A stretch of DNA of 34,310 nt from Nocardioidaceae bacterium (GCA_025927955.1 JAICKK010000016.1:1-34310), one strand, 5' to 3'; shown: positions 7,563 through 15,778, numbered from the stretch's first letter. Made by a program: numbers and translations. Notes: a model not told the origin generated them from the sequence alone.

Positions 7563-7970
7563 ATGACAAGCTACCGGGTTGCGGAAGCCGCGGACGTCCT
7601 CGGCGTGAGCGACGACACGCTGCGGCGCTGGATCGACGCGGGGCGGCTGCCGGCCGCGCGCGCCGAGGACGGCCGTACGCACGTCGCCGGGGCGCACCTC
7701 GCCGAGCTCGCACGCACCCTCGCGGAGCAGGGCTCCGACGCACCGGGCAGCGTCAGCCGGGCCGCGGCGGTCAGCGCACGCAACCGGCTGCGCGGCATCG
7801 TCACCGCGGTCACCAAGGACACGGTGATGGCCCAGGTGGAGATGGTGTGCGGCCCCTACCGCCTGGTGTCCCTGATGAGCGCCGAGGCGGCCACCGAGCT
7901 GGGGCTGGAGCCCGGTGTGCAGGCGATCGCCTCGGTCAAGTCCACCAACGTCGTGGTGGAGCTCCCGTGA
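7563..7970 (+). CDS. HTH-TOBE molybdenum-binding regulator
   Basis: A 135-residue two-domain protein. Residues 1-50 form a MerR/excisionase-type winged helix (YRVAEAADVLGVSDDTLRRWIDAGRLPAAR). Residues about 68-133 form a single TOBE/Mop domain (SARNRLRGIVTAVTKDTVMAQVEMVCGPYRLVSLMS...VQAIASVKSTNVVVE) that binds molybdate or tungstate in this family. It is probably a compact ModE substitute that senses oxyanion and controls the operon, or a molybdate store. It is the first gene of the operon: its stop overlaps the modA start in GTGA. An in-frame ATG at 7545 is possible, but 7563 fits the -10 spacing and family start. Confidence 0.88.
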   Translation: MTSYRVAEAADVLGVSDDTLRRWIDAGRLPAARAEDGRTHVAGAHLAELARTLAEQGSDAPGSVSRAAAVSARNRLRGIVTAVTKDTVMAQVEMVCGPYRLVSLMSAEAATELGLEPGVQAIASVKSTNVVVELP

Positions 7971-8758
7971 GGGCCAGGACCAGGGACAGGGCCAGGCATG
8001 GGGTGGCCGCGGTCGCGGTCGTCCTGCTGCCGGCGCTCACCCTCACCGGCTGCGGCTCAGGCGGGTCGGACCGCGGCGCGCAGACCGGCACCCTCACCGT
8101 GCTCGCCGCCTCCTCCCTCACCGAGGCGTTCACCACGCTGGCCCGCGACTTCGAGCACGACCATCCGGGCACGCACGTGAGGCTGTCGTTCGACTCGAGC
8201 GCGACGCTGGCCGAGCAGGTCGACCAGGGCGCTCCCGCCGACGTCCTGGCCACCGCGGACCAGGAGACGATGCGGACGGTGGTCGACGCCGGCAGCACGG
8301 CCGGGCCTCCGACCGTGTTCGCCACCAACCACCTCGTGCTGGCCGTCCCCAGGGGCGACCCCGCGCACATCCGGCGCTTCCGGGACATCGCGCGGCCGGG
8401 GGTCGAGTACGTCGTGTGCGTGGCCAGCGCACCCTGCGGGAAGCTCGCGGCGAAGGTGCTCGCCGCGTCGGGGATCACCGCCGAGCCGGCCAGCGAGGAG
8501 GTCGACGTCAAGGCGGTCCTGACCAAGGTCCGGCTCGACGAGGCCGACGCCGGCCTGGTGTACGCCTCGGACATCGTGACCGCCGGCAACCAGGTCGAGA
8601 AGGTGGACGTGCCGACCGCGCACCAGAACCTCAACACCTATCCCGTCGCCGCCCTGTCCGGCGCGGCGAAGCCCGCGCTCGCCAGGGCGTGGGTCGAGCT
8701 GGTCACCTCGCCGACCGGCCGCAAGGTGCTCGCCCACGACGGCTTCGGCGCACCGTGA
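7967..8758 (+). CDS. modA: Molybdate ABC transporter substrate-binding lipoprotein
   Basis: A 263-residue extracytoplasmic binding protein for molybdate/tungstate. The signal sequence ends in a lipobox LTGC with the lipidated cysteine at about residue 29. The mature part has LTVLAASSLTEAFTTLARDFE, the oxyanion-binding serine in FDSSATLAEQVDQGAPADVLATAD, then VVCVASAPCGKLA and AGLVYASDIV. The GTG start sits in a 4-nt GTGA overlap with the regulator gene, and the stop overlaps modB in the same way. Order, length and motifs match ModA. Confidence 0.95.
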   Translation: MRARTRDRARHGVAAVAVVLLPALTLTGCGSGGSDRGAQTGTLTVLAASSLTEAFTTLARDFEHDHPGTHVRLSFDSSATLAEQVDQGAPADVLATADQETMRTVVDAGSTAGPPTVFATNHLVLAVPRGDPAHIRRFRDIARPGVEYVVCVASAPCGKLAAKVLAASGITAEPASEEVDVKAVLTKVRLDEADAGLVYASDIVTAGNQVEKVDVPTAHQNLNTYPVAALSGAAKPALARAWVELVTSPTGRKVLAHDGFGAP

Positions 8759-9585
8759 GGACCCGGGCGGGCCGCGGGCCGGCGGTCGGCCGGGCGCCGC
8801 TGCGGCTGCTGCTGCCGGCCGCGCTGGCCGTGGCCTTCCTGACCCTGCCCCTCGTCGCGCTGCTGACCCGCACTCCCTGGTCGCAGCTGCTCGGCCGGCT
8901 CACCAGCCAGGCGGTCCTGCAGGCGCTGCGGCTCTCGGTGGTCACGTCGCTGGCCGCCGTCGCGGTGGTCACCGTGGTCGGCGTGCCGCTGGCCTGGGCG
9001 CTGGCACGCCTGGACTTCCCCGGCCGCTCGCTGGTCCGTGCCCTGGTCATCGTGCCGCTGGTGCTGCCGCCCGTGGTCGGCGGCGTCGCGCTGCTGACGG
9101 CGTTCGGGCGACGGGGGCTGGTCGGCGCCCCCCTCGACACCGCGTTCGGGCTCACCCTCCCCTACACCACCGCGGCGGTCGTCGTCGCCCACACCTTCGT
9201 CGCCCTTCCGTTCTTCGTGCTCAGCGTCGAGGGTGCCCTGCGCGCGACGGACCGGGAGTTCGACGTGGTCGCGGCCACCCTCGGCGCGAGCCGCTGGACG
9301 ACCTTCCGCACCGTGTCGCTGCCGCTGGCGGGCCCGGGCCTGCTCGCCGGCCTGGTGCTTGCCTGGGCCCGCGCCCTCGGCGAGTTCGGCGCGACGATCA
9401 CCTTCGCCGGCAACTTCCCGGGCACCACCCGGACGATGCCGAACGCCATCTACGTCGAGCTCCAGTCCGACCCCGACGCGGCGCTGGTGCTCAGCGTGAT
9501 CCTCATGGCGGTCTCCGTCGCCGTGCTGGCTCTGCTGCGCGACCGCTGGTTCGACGTCGCCGTCCAGGGAGCCGTACGACGATGA
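8755..9585 (+). CDS. modB: Molybdate ABC transporter permease
   Basis: A 276-residue inner-membrane permease with about six transmembrane segments. The conserved cytoplasmic EAA-type loop (EFDVVAATLGASRWTTF near residues 165-180) docks with ModC. Typical ModB features are VPLVLPPVVGGVALL, LGEFGATITFAGNFPGTTRT and AIYVELQ. It starts at GTG 8755 overlapping the modA stop and ends overlapping modC in ATGA, which keeps subunit synthesis coupled. Confidence 0.95.
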   Translation: MRTRAGRGPAVGRAPLRLLLPAALAVAFLTLPLVALLTRTPWSQLLGRLTSQAVLQALRLSVVTSLAAVAVVTVVGVPLAWALARLDFPGRSLVRALVIVPLVLPPVVGGVALLTAFGRRGLVGAPLDTAFGLTLPYTTAAVVVAHTFVALPFFVLSVEGALRATDREFDVVAATLGASRWTTFRTVSLPLAGPGLLAGLVLAWARALGEFGATITFAGNFPGTTRTMPNAIYVELQSDPDAALVLSVILMAVSVAVLALLRDRWFDVAVQGAVRR

Positions 9586-10658
9586 GCGACCCGTTCCTCG
9601 ACGCGCACGTGGTCGTCCGTCGGCCGGCGCACACCCTCGACGTACACCTGCGCGCGGAGCCCGGGGAGGTGGTCGCGGTCATCGGGCCCAACGGCGCGGG
9701 GAAGTCCACGCTGGTGCGCGCACTGGCCGGCATCCTGCCGCTCAGCGACGGGCACGTGGTCTGCGACGGCGAGACGTGGGAGGAGCCGCGCCGCGGCGTC
9801 CGGGTGGAGGCCCGTCGCCGACGCGTCGGCATGGTCTTCCAGCAGGGGCTGCTGTTCCCGCACCTGAGCGCGCTCCGCAACGTCGCGTTCGGGCCGCGCA
9901 GCCGCGGCGAGTCGCGGGGCGACGCCGAGGCGGTGGCCCGCGACTGGCTCGGGCGGCTGGGTGTCGGGGACCTCGCCGAGCGACGCCCGGGACAGCTGTC
10001 GGGAGGGCAGGCGCAGCGGGTCGCCGTGGCCCGGGCGCTGGCCGCCGACCCCCGGCTGCTGCTGCTCGACGAGCCCCTGTCGGCGCTCGACGTCGGCGTC
10101 GCGGCCGCGCTGCGGCTCGAGCTCGCCCGGCACCTGGCCCGCTACGAGGGGGCCTCGCTGCTCATCACCCACGACGCCCTCGACGCGCTCACCCTCGCCA
10201 CCCGGGTGCTGGTCATCGACGAGGGCCGCGTCGCGCAGGACGGCAGCCCCGACGACGTCGCCCGGCGCCCGGCCACCGACCACGTGGCCCGGCTGGTGGG
10301 GCTCAACGTGCTCCGCGGCGTCAGCGCCGACACCTCGGTGCGCCTGCCGGACGGGTCGGTCCTGGTCACCGCGACCCCCGCGCGCGGCGAGGTGAGCGCC
10401 AGCTTCCCGCCGTCGGCGGTCACCCTCACCGCCGGCGAGCCGGTCGGCTCCGCCCGCAACCGGTGGCGCGCGAGCGTGACGTCGGTGGCCCCGCACGGGT
10501 CCTCGGTCCGCGTCCACCTCGACGCCGTGGGCGGTCTCATCGCCGACGTCACCCCGACGTCGTCCGCGCGACTCGGCCTGGTCCCGGGTGCGTCGGTGTG
10601 GGCCACGGTCAAGGCCACCGAGGTCTCGGTCTACGGCGGCGAGGAGGCGAACCGCTAG
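9582..10658 (+). CDS. modC: Molybdate ABC transporter ATP-binding protein
   Basis: A 358-residue ATPase that powers ModAB. Walker A GPNGAGKS is at residues 35-42, Q-loop FQQGLLFPHL near 90, ABC signature LSGGQAQR near 140, Walker B LLLLDEPLSALD near 160 and switch His in ITHDALDAL. The C-terminal ~70 residues form a TOBE-like regulatory domain, as in ModC. ATG 9582 overlaps the modB stop. Its own stop codon TAG (10656-10658) forms the first three bases of the glpX -10 box. Confidence 0.94.
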   Translation: MSDPFLDAHVVVRRPAHTLDVHLRAEPGEVVAVIGPNGAGKSTLVRALAGILPLSDGHVVCDGETWEEPRRGVRVEARRRRVGMVFQQGLLFPHLSALRNVAFGPRSRGESRGDAEAVARDWLGRLGVGDLAERRPGQLSGGQAQRVAVARALAADPRLLLLDEPLSALDVGVAAALRLELARHLARYEGASLLITHDALDALTLATRVLVIDEGRVAQDGSPDDVARRPATDHVARLVGLNVLRGVSADTSVRLPDGSVLVTATPARGEVSASFPPSAVTLTAGEPVGSARNRWRASVTSVAPHGSSVRVHLDAVGGLIADVTPTSSARLGLVPGASVWATVKATEVSVYGGEEANR

Positions 10659-10661
10659 GAT
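10656..10661 (+). promoter_or_regulatory. -10 box of glpX (TAGGAT) containing the modC stop
   Basis: TAGGAT, six bases, then ATG 10668. The first three bases are the modC stop codon. There is no Shine-Dalgarno, so a leaderless glpX mRNA is likely. Confidence 0.6.
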
Positions 10662-10667
10662 CCCGCC

Positions 10668-11690
10668 ATGTCAGACGCGCCCGGCCTCTCCCCCGCCCAC
10701 GAGGCTCCCGACCGCAACCTCGCGCTCGAGCTCGTGCGCGTCACCGAGGCCGCGGCGATGGCCGCCGGCCGGTGGGTGGGCCGCGGCGACAAGAACGGCG
10801 CCGACGGCGTCGCGGTCAACGCGATGCGGACCCTCATCTCCACCGTGGGCATGCACGGTGTCGTGGTGATCGGCGAGGGCGAGAAGGACAACGCGCCGAT
10901 GCTGTTCAACGGCGAGGAGGTCGGGGACGGCACCGGTCCGGAGTGCGACGTGGCCGTCGACCCCATCGACGGCACCACCCTGGCCGCCAAGGGGATGGCG
11001 AACGCGATCGCGGTGATGGCGGTGGCACCGCGCGGGTCGATGTACGACCCCTCGGCCGTCTTCTACATGGAGAAGCTGGTCACCGGCCCCGAGGCCGCCG
11101 ACGTCGTGGACATCCGCTACCCCATCGCGGAGAACATCCACCAGGTCGCGAAGGCCAAGGGCAGCTCGCCCAGCGACGTCACCGTGGTGCTGCTCGACCG
11201 CCCACGGCACGAGCCGCTCGTCGAGGAGATCCGGGCCACCGGCGCGCGGATCAAGTTCATCACCGACGGCGACGTCGCCGGAGCCATCATGGCCGCCCGC
11301 GCCGACACCGGCATCGACCTGCTGCTCGGCGTCGGCGGCACACCGGAGGGCATCATCACCGCGTGCGCGATGAAGTGCCTGGACGGGGTGATCCAGGGAC
11401 GGCTGTGGCCCAGGGACGACGAGGAGCGGCAGCGGGCGGTCGACGCGGGTCACGACCTGGACGCCGACCACGTCCTCCTGACCGACGACCTGGTCACCGG
11501 CGACGACGTCTTCTTCGTCGCCACCGGCATCACCGACGGCGAGCTGATGCGCGGCGTGCGCTACCGGGCCGGCGGCGCCACCACCCACTCCCTCGTGATG
11601 CGCTCTCGCAGCGGCACCATCCGCTCGATCACCTCCGAGCACAAGCTGGCGAAGCTGCGCGCGTACGCCTCCGTCGACTTCGAGCACTGA
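10668..11690 (+). CDS. glpX: Class II fructose-1,6-bisphosphatase
   Basis: A 340-residue metal-dependent phosphatase that converts fructose 1,6-bisphosphate to fructose 6-phosphate in gluconeogenesis. Metal and substrate residues are visible in GRGDKNGAD (Asp41), [14 protein letters not shown] (residues 66-79) and the AVDPIDGTT block (Asp98, Asp101). GVGGTPEGI near residue 220 is also typical of GlpX. In actinobacteria this is usually the main FBPase. It starts right behind modC from its own leaderless promoter and is followed after 3 nt by a PfkB kinase gene. Elsewhere glpX is often next to fumC; here they are about 9.5 kb apart. Confidence 0.96.
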   Translation: MSDAPGLSPAHEAPDRNLALELVRVTEAAAMAAGRWVGRGDKNGADGVAVNAMRTLISTVGMHGVVVIGEGEKDNAPMLFNGEEVGDGTGPECDVAVDPIDGTTLAAKGMANAIAVMAVAPRGSMYDPSAVFYMEKLVTGPEAADVVDIRYPIAENIHQVAKAKGSSPSDVTVVLLDRPRHEPLVEEIRATGARIKFITDGDVAGAIMAARADTGIDLLLGVGGTPEGIITACAMKCLDGVIQGRLWPRDDEERQRAVDAGHDLDADHVLLTDDLVTGDDVFFVATGITDGELMRGVRYRAGGATTHSLVMRSRSGTIRSITSEHKLAKLRAYASVDFEH

Positions 11691-11693
11691 CCC

Positions 11694-12629
11694 GTGGGCG
11701 CCCCCTTCCTGGTCGTCGGCGAGTCGCTGGTCGACGTCGTGCTGCCCGCCGGCGGTGGCCCCCCGCACGATGCCGTCGGCGGCTCGTGCCTCAACGTCGC
11801 CGTCGGTCTGGCCCGTCTCGACGTCCCCACCGTGCTCATGACCCGCCTCGGCGACGACCCCTTCGGCCGGCTGTGCGCCGAGCACGTCCAGGCCAGCGGC
11901 GTGGTGCTGGCGGAGGGCTCCGTCGTCCCCGGGAGCAGGACCAGCACGGCGACCGCCCACCTCGACGAGCACCACGCCGCGACGTACACCTTCGAGATGG
12001 TGTGGGACCTGCCGCGCCGCACCCTGCCGGACGTCGCCGGCGTGCACGCCGGGTCCCTGGGCGCCGCGCTCACGCCCGGCCGGGACGCGGTGGTCGACCT
12101 CGTCACCCAGGCGCAGGAGGCCGACGTCTTCGTCAGCTACGACCCGAACGTCCGGCCGGCGTTCCTCGAGGACGCCGAGACGACCTGGGCCGAGGTGCTC
12201 GACCTCGCGGGACGGAGCCGGCTGGTGAAGCTCTCCGACGAGGACCTGAGGCTGCTGCGGCCCGGACAGCGCGAGGAGGACGTCTGCGGGCAGCTGCTCG
12301 CGGCTGCGGCCACCGAGCTCGTGGTGCTCACCCGGGGGGCGAAGGGGGCCACCGCCTACGCGGAGGGCACCACGCTGGACGTGCCCGCACCGCCGACCGA
12401 CGTCGTCGACACCGTCGGCGCGGGCGACTCCTTCATGGCGGCGATGCTCGCGATGCTCACCGACTGGGGCGTGGTCTCCGGGGGCGAGGGCAGCCTCGCC
12501 GCCCTCGACGACAGCCGCCTCGAGCTGCTCGTGCGCGGGGCCGCGACCGCGGCCGCGGTGACCTGCTCGCGGCGGGGGGCTAGCCCGCCGACGCGCCGCG
12601 AGCTGCCCGCGACGTGGCCCGCGGGCTGA
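11694..12629 (+). CDS. PfkB-family carbohydrate kinase (fructokinase-like)
   Basis: A 311-residue ribokinase-fold sugar kinase. It has the N-terminal VGESLVDVVLP with the following GGSCLNVAVGLARL glycine motif and the C-terminal signature DTVGAGDSFMAA (residues 239-250) with catalytic base Asp245. VVLTRGAKGA near 210-220 contacts ATP. It probably phosphorylates fructose or a related sugar. The GTG start lies 3 nt after glpX, so they are cotranscribed; together they could feed and drain the fructose-phosphate pool. The last 50 bp overlap the convergent lipase gene. Substrate is inferred from family only. Confidence 0.88.
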   Translation: MGAPFLVVGESLVDVVLPAGGGPPHDAVGGSCLNVAVGLARLDVPTVLMTRLGDDPFGRLCAEHVQASGVVLAEGSVVPGSRTSTATAHLDEHHAATYTFEMVWDLPRRTLPDVAGVHAGSLGAALTPGRDAVVDLVTQAQEADVFVSYDPNVRPAFLEDAETTWAEVLDLAGRSRLVKLSDEDLRLLRPGQREEDVCGQLLAAAATELVVLTRGAKGATAYAEGTTLDVPAPPTDVVDTVGAGDSFMAAMLAMLTDWGVVSGGEGSLAALDDSRLELLVRGAATAAAVTCSRRGASPPTRRELPATWPAG

Positions 12630-13455
12630 GCCGGCCGGCCCGCCGGTGCTCCTCGGTGCTGGCCAGCGTGCCGGCCACCACGTCGAGCACGAGCGGGTCG
12701 AACGCCATGCCGACGTGGCTCGATGCCACCTCCACGGTGGTCGCCGCCGGGTCCAGGCAGCTGCGCCAGTCCACGATCCCGTCGCGCCGCGAGTAGACGG
12801 AGGTGAACGACACCGTCGGGGCCAGCGGCACCCGGGTCTGCTCCCACGACAGCCGGGCACACTCGCCGGACGTGCAGTCCTCGCCCATCACCGCCCGGAT
12901 CCCCACCGCGCGCAGCCGCGACATGACCCGGAGGTCGAACAGCAGCAGCGGGTGGGTGGCGCCTGGAGCCAGCAGCGGGCTGCCGAGCGTGACGATGCCC
13001 TCGACCAGGTCGGGCCGGCGGCCGGCCAGGCGCCGGGCCAGCAGGCCGCCGAGGCTGTGCCCGACGACGCTCACCTTGCGTCCGCGGCGCTCCGCGACGC
13101 TCTCCACGCGCCGCTCGAGGGCGTCCGCCGCGCGCCGGGTGCAGCCCACGTTGGCGTGCATCAGCGACCGGTAGGTGCGGTACCCCAGCGCGCGCAGCTG
13201 CCCGGACATCAGCCGCAGCGACCCGTCGCCGGCCAGCAGCCCGGGCACCAGGACCACCGGGGCCAGCGCGTGCTCCGGCGCCCGCTGGGCGTACGGCGTG
13301 CCGCTGCGCCGGATCCGCGACGAGGCGGTGCGCCGGGCGTACCTGGCCGCCTCGGCCACCACGCTGCTCTCGCGGGCCAGCGCCCGCACCCCTGTCGGGC
13401 CGGCGTAGCCGGGGGGACACAAGAAGGCCCCGAGCGGCGTGCCCGTCGTGGTCAT
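12580..13455 (-). CDS. Lipase-like alpha/beta hydrolase
   Basis: A 291-residue hydrolase resembling actinobacterial triacylglycerol lipases/esterases. VVLVPGLLAGDGSL (about residues 67-80) provides the oxyanion region. The nucleophile elbow is GHSLGG with Ser134, the candidate acid is in VYSRRDGIVDW and the catalytic His is in SSHVGMAFDP. No signal peptide is evident with the ATG at 13455, so it may be cytoplasmic; longer in-frame starts exist but read into the upstream dyad. The 3' end overlaps the PfkB kinase gene by 50 bp tail to tail. It is divergent from a second hydrolase gene. Confidence 0.78.
   Translation of the reverse strand: MTTTGTPLGAFLCPPGYAGPTGVRALARESSVVAEAARYARRTASSRIRRSGTPYAQRAPEHALAPVVLVPGLLAGDGSLRLMSGQLRALGYRTYRSLMHANVGCTRRAADALERRVESVAERRGRKVSVVGHSLGGLLARRLAGRRPDLVEGIVTLGSPLLAPGATHPLLLFDLRVMSRLRAVGIRAVMGEDCTSGECARLSWEQTRVPLAPTVSFTSVYSRRDGIVDWRSCLDPAATTVEVASSHVGMAFDPLVLDVVAGTLASTEEHRRAGRLSPRATSRAARGASAG
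12621..12643. terminator. Hairpin at the kinase/lipase convergent end
   Basis: GCGGGC (12621-12626) pairs with GCCCGC (12638-12643) across an 11-nt loop that contains CCGGCCGG. It overlaps the kinase stop codon and the end of the lipase gene. It could stop the kinase transcript; stem length is modest for such GC-rich DNA. Confidence 0.25.
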
Positions 13456-13471
13456 GGTGGCCTGTGCCACA

Positions 13472-13494
13472 TCAGGCGCGAAGTATGCGCCTGA
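13472..13494. promoter_or_regulatory. Perfect 8-bp dyad upstream of the lipase gene
   Basis: TCAGGCGC (13472-13479) and GCGCCTGA (13487-13494) are exact inverted arms around a 7-nt centre. On the minus strand the centre contains CATACT, a -10-like hexamer 27 bp before ATG 13455. The position suggests an operator covering the promoter, or a leader hairpin. Confidence 0.4.
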
Positions 13495-13545
13495 GCGGGT
13501 GACTTGTCGCCTTTGGGGGTGGACCGTCCGCGGTTGGTGGCCACG

Positions 13546-13551
13546 TAGCAT
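13546..13551 (+). promoter_or_regulatory. Candidate -10 box for the second alpha/beta hydrolase (TAGCAT)
   Basis: TAGCAT fits TANNNT. It would give a leader of about 115 nt before ATG 13675, which has its own Shine-Dalgarno GAGGAGA. No convincing -35 is seen. Confidence 0.3.
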
Positions 13552-13674
13552 CGAGGCATCCCCTCAGCCCCAGCCGAGCCCCCGCAGGGCTGCGAGGCCC
13601 GCCAGCCCGGCTCCCCCCGTCGTCCTGACGGCGACGAGGACCCGCCCGCACCCGACCTCGAGGAGAACCACGCG

Positions 13675-14634
13675 ATGCCCAGCACGCCCGCAGCGCCCGC
13701 CCCCCGCGAACCGGCCGGGGACCCCGCCGGTCAGTCGCAGGAGCTGTTGGCCCCGGTCGGCGCGGGCGTGGAGATCTGCTACCAGACGTTCGGCGACCCC
13801 GCGGACGAGCCGATGCTGCTGGTGATGGGCCTGGGCGGACCGATGACGTGGTGGGACCCCGCGCTCTGCCGGCTGCTCGCCGCCGCCGGCTTCTTCGTGA
13901 TCCGCTACGACAACCGCGACACCGGCCGCTCCACGCGGGTGCCCGGCCGGGTGACCCGTCGGGCGATGGTGCTCGCGTTCCTGGGTCGTGGCCCCCGCCC
14001 GCCGTACACGCTGGACGACATGGCCGGCGACGGCTTCGGGGTGCTCGACCACCTCGGCATCGACAGCGCCCATGTCGTCGGGATCTCCATGGGCGGGATG
14101 ATCGCGCAGACGATGGCCGTGCTGGCCCCCGCGCGCGTCCGGTCGCTGACCTCGATCATGTCCACCACGGGCCGCAGGAGCGTCGGCTGGCAGGACCCAC
14201 GGCTGCTCCCGCTCCTCCTGGCCCGCCGCGCGCAGACCCGGGAGGCCTACATCGAGTCGTCTGCGCGAACCTGGCGGATCATCGGGTCGCCGTCGTACCC
14301 CGAGACCAGGGAGGCGGTGCTGGCCCGGGCAGGCGAGACCTTCGACCGCGGGGTGACCGCCTCCGGGGTGGCGCGGCAGACCCTCGCGATCCTGTCCCAG
14401 CCCGACCGGTCCGAGCGCCTGCGCCGCCTGGAGATGCCGGTCCTGGTCATCCACGGCCTGAGCGACAAGATGGTGCACGTCTCCGGTGGCCGGGCGACCT
14501 CACGGGCCGTTCCGGGCTCCGAGCTGATGCTGGTCCCGGGAATGGGCCACGACCTGCCCGTCGAGCTGTACGACGGCTTCGTGGAGGCGATCCGGCGGAC
14601 CGCCTCCCGAAGCTCGTCGAGGCTCAGCCGGTGA
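13675..14634 (+). CDS. Alpha/beta hydrolase
   Basis: A 319-residue alpha/beta-fold hydrolase. LLVMGLGGPMTWWD (about residues 48-61) is the oxyanion loop, RYDNRDTGRS follows, the nucleophile elbow GISMGG has Ser138, the acid lies in VIHGLSDKMVH and the His in VPGMGHDLP. It resembles the large group of uncharacterised hydrolases often labelled TAP- or haloalkane-like; substrate unknown. A proline-rich 25-residue N-terminus is probably unstructured. A GAGGAGA Shine-Dalgarno supports ATG 13675. The end overlaps the convergent MsiK-like gene by 11 bp. Confidence 0.85.
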   Translation: MPSTPAAPAPREPAGDPAGQSQELLAPVGAGVEICYQTFGDPADEPMLLVMGLGGPMTWWDPALCRLLAAAGFFVIRYDNRDTGRSTRVPGRVTRRAMVLAFLGRGPRPPYTLDDMAGDGFGVLDHLGIDSAHVVGISMGGMIAQTMAVLAPARVRSLTSIMSTTGRRSVGWQDPRLLPLLLARRAQTREAYIESSARTWRIIGSPSYPETREAVLARAGETFDRGVTASGVARQTLAILSQPDRSERLRRLEMPVLVIHGLSDKMVHVSGGRATSRAVPGSELMLVPGMGHDLPVELYDGFVEAIRRTASRSSSRLSR

Positions 14635-15703
14635 TCCGCAGACCCGACTCCGCCTCGAAGACGTGCACCTTCGCGGGGTCCGTGGTGACGTAGAGCGTCT
14701 CGCCCTTCCGGTGGGTGCGACGCGCGTCGATGCGGATGATCACCTCGTCGGGCGTCCCCTCCGCGCCGCTGGTGCCGTAGACGAACCCGTCGGCGCCGAG
14801 CTCCTCCACGACGTTGACCTTGACCGGGATGCCCTCGCCCTCCGAGACGAGCCGCCAGTTCTCGGGACGGACGCCGATGATGATGTCGCCTCCCGCCTTG
14901 GTCGCCAACGAACGGTCGATCGGGACCTCGATGTTGCCGAGCTTGGCGTGGCCGTCGACGTTGTGCGCCTTCAGCAGGTTCATCGCCGGCGAGCCGATGA
15001 AGCCGGCGACGAACAGGTTCGCCGGCTTGTCGTACAGGTTCAGCGGCGTGTCCGCCTGCTGCAGGATGCCGTCCTTGAGGACCGCCACGCGGTCACCCAT
15101 CGTCATGGCCTCGACCTGGTCGTGCGTGACGTAGACCGTGGTGACGCCGAGCCGCTGCTGCAGGGCGGCGATCTGCGTGCGGGTGGAGACCCGGAGCTTG
15201 GCGTCGAGGTTGGACAGCGGCTCGTCCATGCAGAACACCTGAGGCTGCCGCACGATCGCGCGGCCCATGGCGACGCGCTGCCGCTGGCCACCGGAGAGCG
15301 CCTTGGGCTTGCGCTCGAGGTACTCCTCGAGGTCGAGGAGCTTGGCGGCGTCCTTGACCCGCTGCATGCGCTCCTCCTTGGGCACCTTGGCCATCTTCAG
15401 CGAGAACGCCATGTTCTCGGCGACGGACATGTGCGGGTAGAGCGCGTAGTTCTGGAACACCATCGCGATGTCCCGCTCCTTGGGAGGCAGGTGGGTGACG
15501 TCGCGGTCCCCGATGCGGATCCGGCCGTCGGTCACCTCCTCGAGACCGGCGAGCATCCGGAGGCTGGTCGACTTGCCGCATCCGGAGGGGCCGACGAGGA
15601 CGAGGAACTCGCCGTCGTCGATCTCCAGGTTGAGGTCGTCGACCGCGGGCTTGTCCGACCCGGGGTACAGCCTCTGCGCGTGGTCGTAGGTCACTGTGGC
15701 CAT
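14624..15703 (-). CDS. msiK: MsiK/UgpC-type sugar ABC transporter ATP-binding protein
   Basis: A 359-residue ATPase of the CUT1 sugar-importer class. Walker A GPSGCGKS is at residues 38-45, Q-loop FQNYALYPHM near 83-92, signature LSGGQRQRVAMGRA near 135, Walker B CMDEPLSNLDAKLR near 155 and switch His in YVTHDQVEAMTMGDR. The C-terminal third is a TOBE/OB regulatory domain (GVRPENW). It is monocistronic, with no permease or binding-protein gene attached, which is the hallmark of MsiK: one ATPase shared by several sugar importers. The alpha-glucoside operon at 25-30 kb lacks an ATPase and is a likely client. An AAGGGATG Shine-Dalgarno-like stretch precedes ATG 15703. Confidence 0.88.
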   Translation of the reverse strand: MATVTYDHAQRLYPGSDKPAVDDLNLEIDDGEFLVLVGPSGCGKSTSLRMLAGLEEVTDGRIRIGDRDVTHLPPKERDIAMVFQNYALYPHMSVAENMAFSLKMAKVPKEERMQRVKDAAKLLDLEEYLERKPKALSGGQRQRVAMGRAIVRQPQVFCMDEPLSNLDAKLRVSTRTQIAALQQRLGVTTVYVTHDQVEAMTMGDRVAVLKDGILQQADTPLNLYDKPANLFVAGFIGSPAMNLLKAHNVDGHAKLGNIEVPIDRSLATKAGGDIIIGVRPENWRLVSEGEGIPVKVNVVEELGADGFVYGTSGAEGTPDEVIIRIDARRTHRKGETLYVTTDPAKVHVFEAESGLRITG

Positions 15704-15720
15704 GACTCTTCATCCCTTCA

Positions 15721-15738
15721 CCGGCAGGTACGTGCCGG
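15721..15738 (-). promoter_or_regulatory. Leader hairpin upstream of msiK
   Basis: CCGGCA and TGCCGG form a perfect 6-bp stem with a 6-nt loop, just 5' of the ribosome binding region of the MsiK-like gene and within its predicted leader. Confidence 0.35.
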
Positions 15739-15772
15739 ACGATCCGTCGTAAAGGTGGGTGTGGCGGGCCTC

Positions 15773-15778
15773 ACACTA
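15773..15778 (-). promoter_or_regulatory. Candidate -10 box of msiK (TAGTGT)
   Basis: TAGTGT on the minus strand, about 70 nt upstream of ATG 15703, fits TANNNT and would give a leader of about 63 nt that includes the 15721-15738 hairpin. Confidence 0.4.

Noticed and set aside
10671-12860. A 729-codon minus-strand frame opposite glpX and the kinase
   Set aside because: Antisense open frame caused by high GC. The plus-strand products show intact enzyme motifs.
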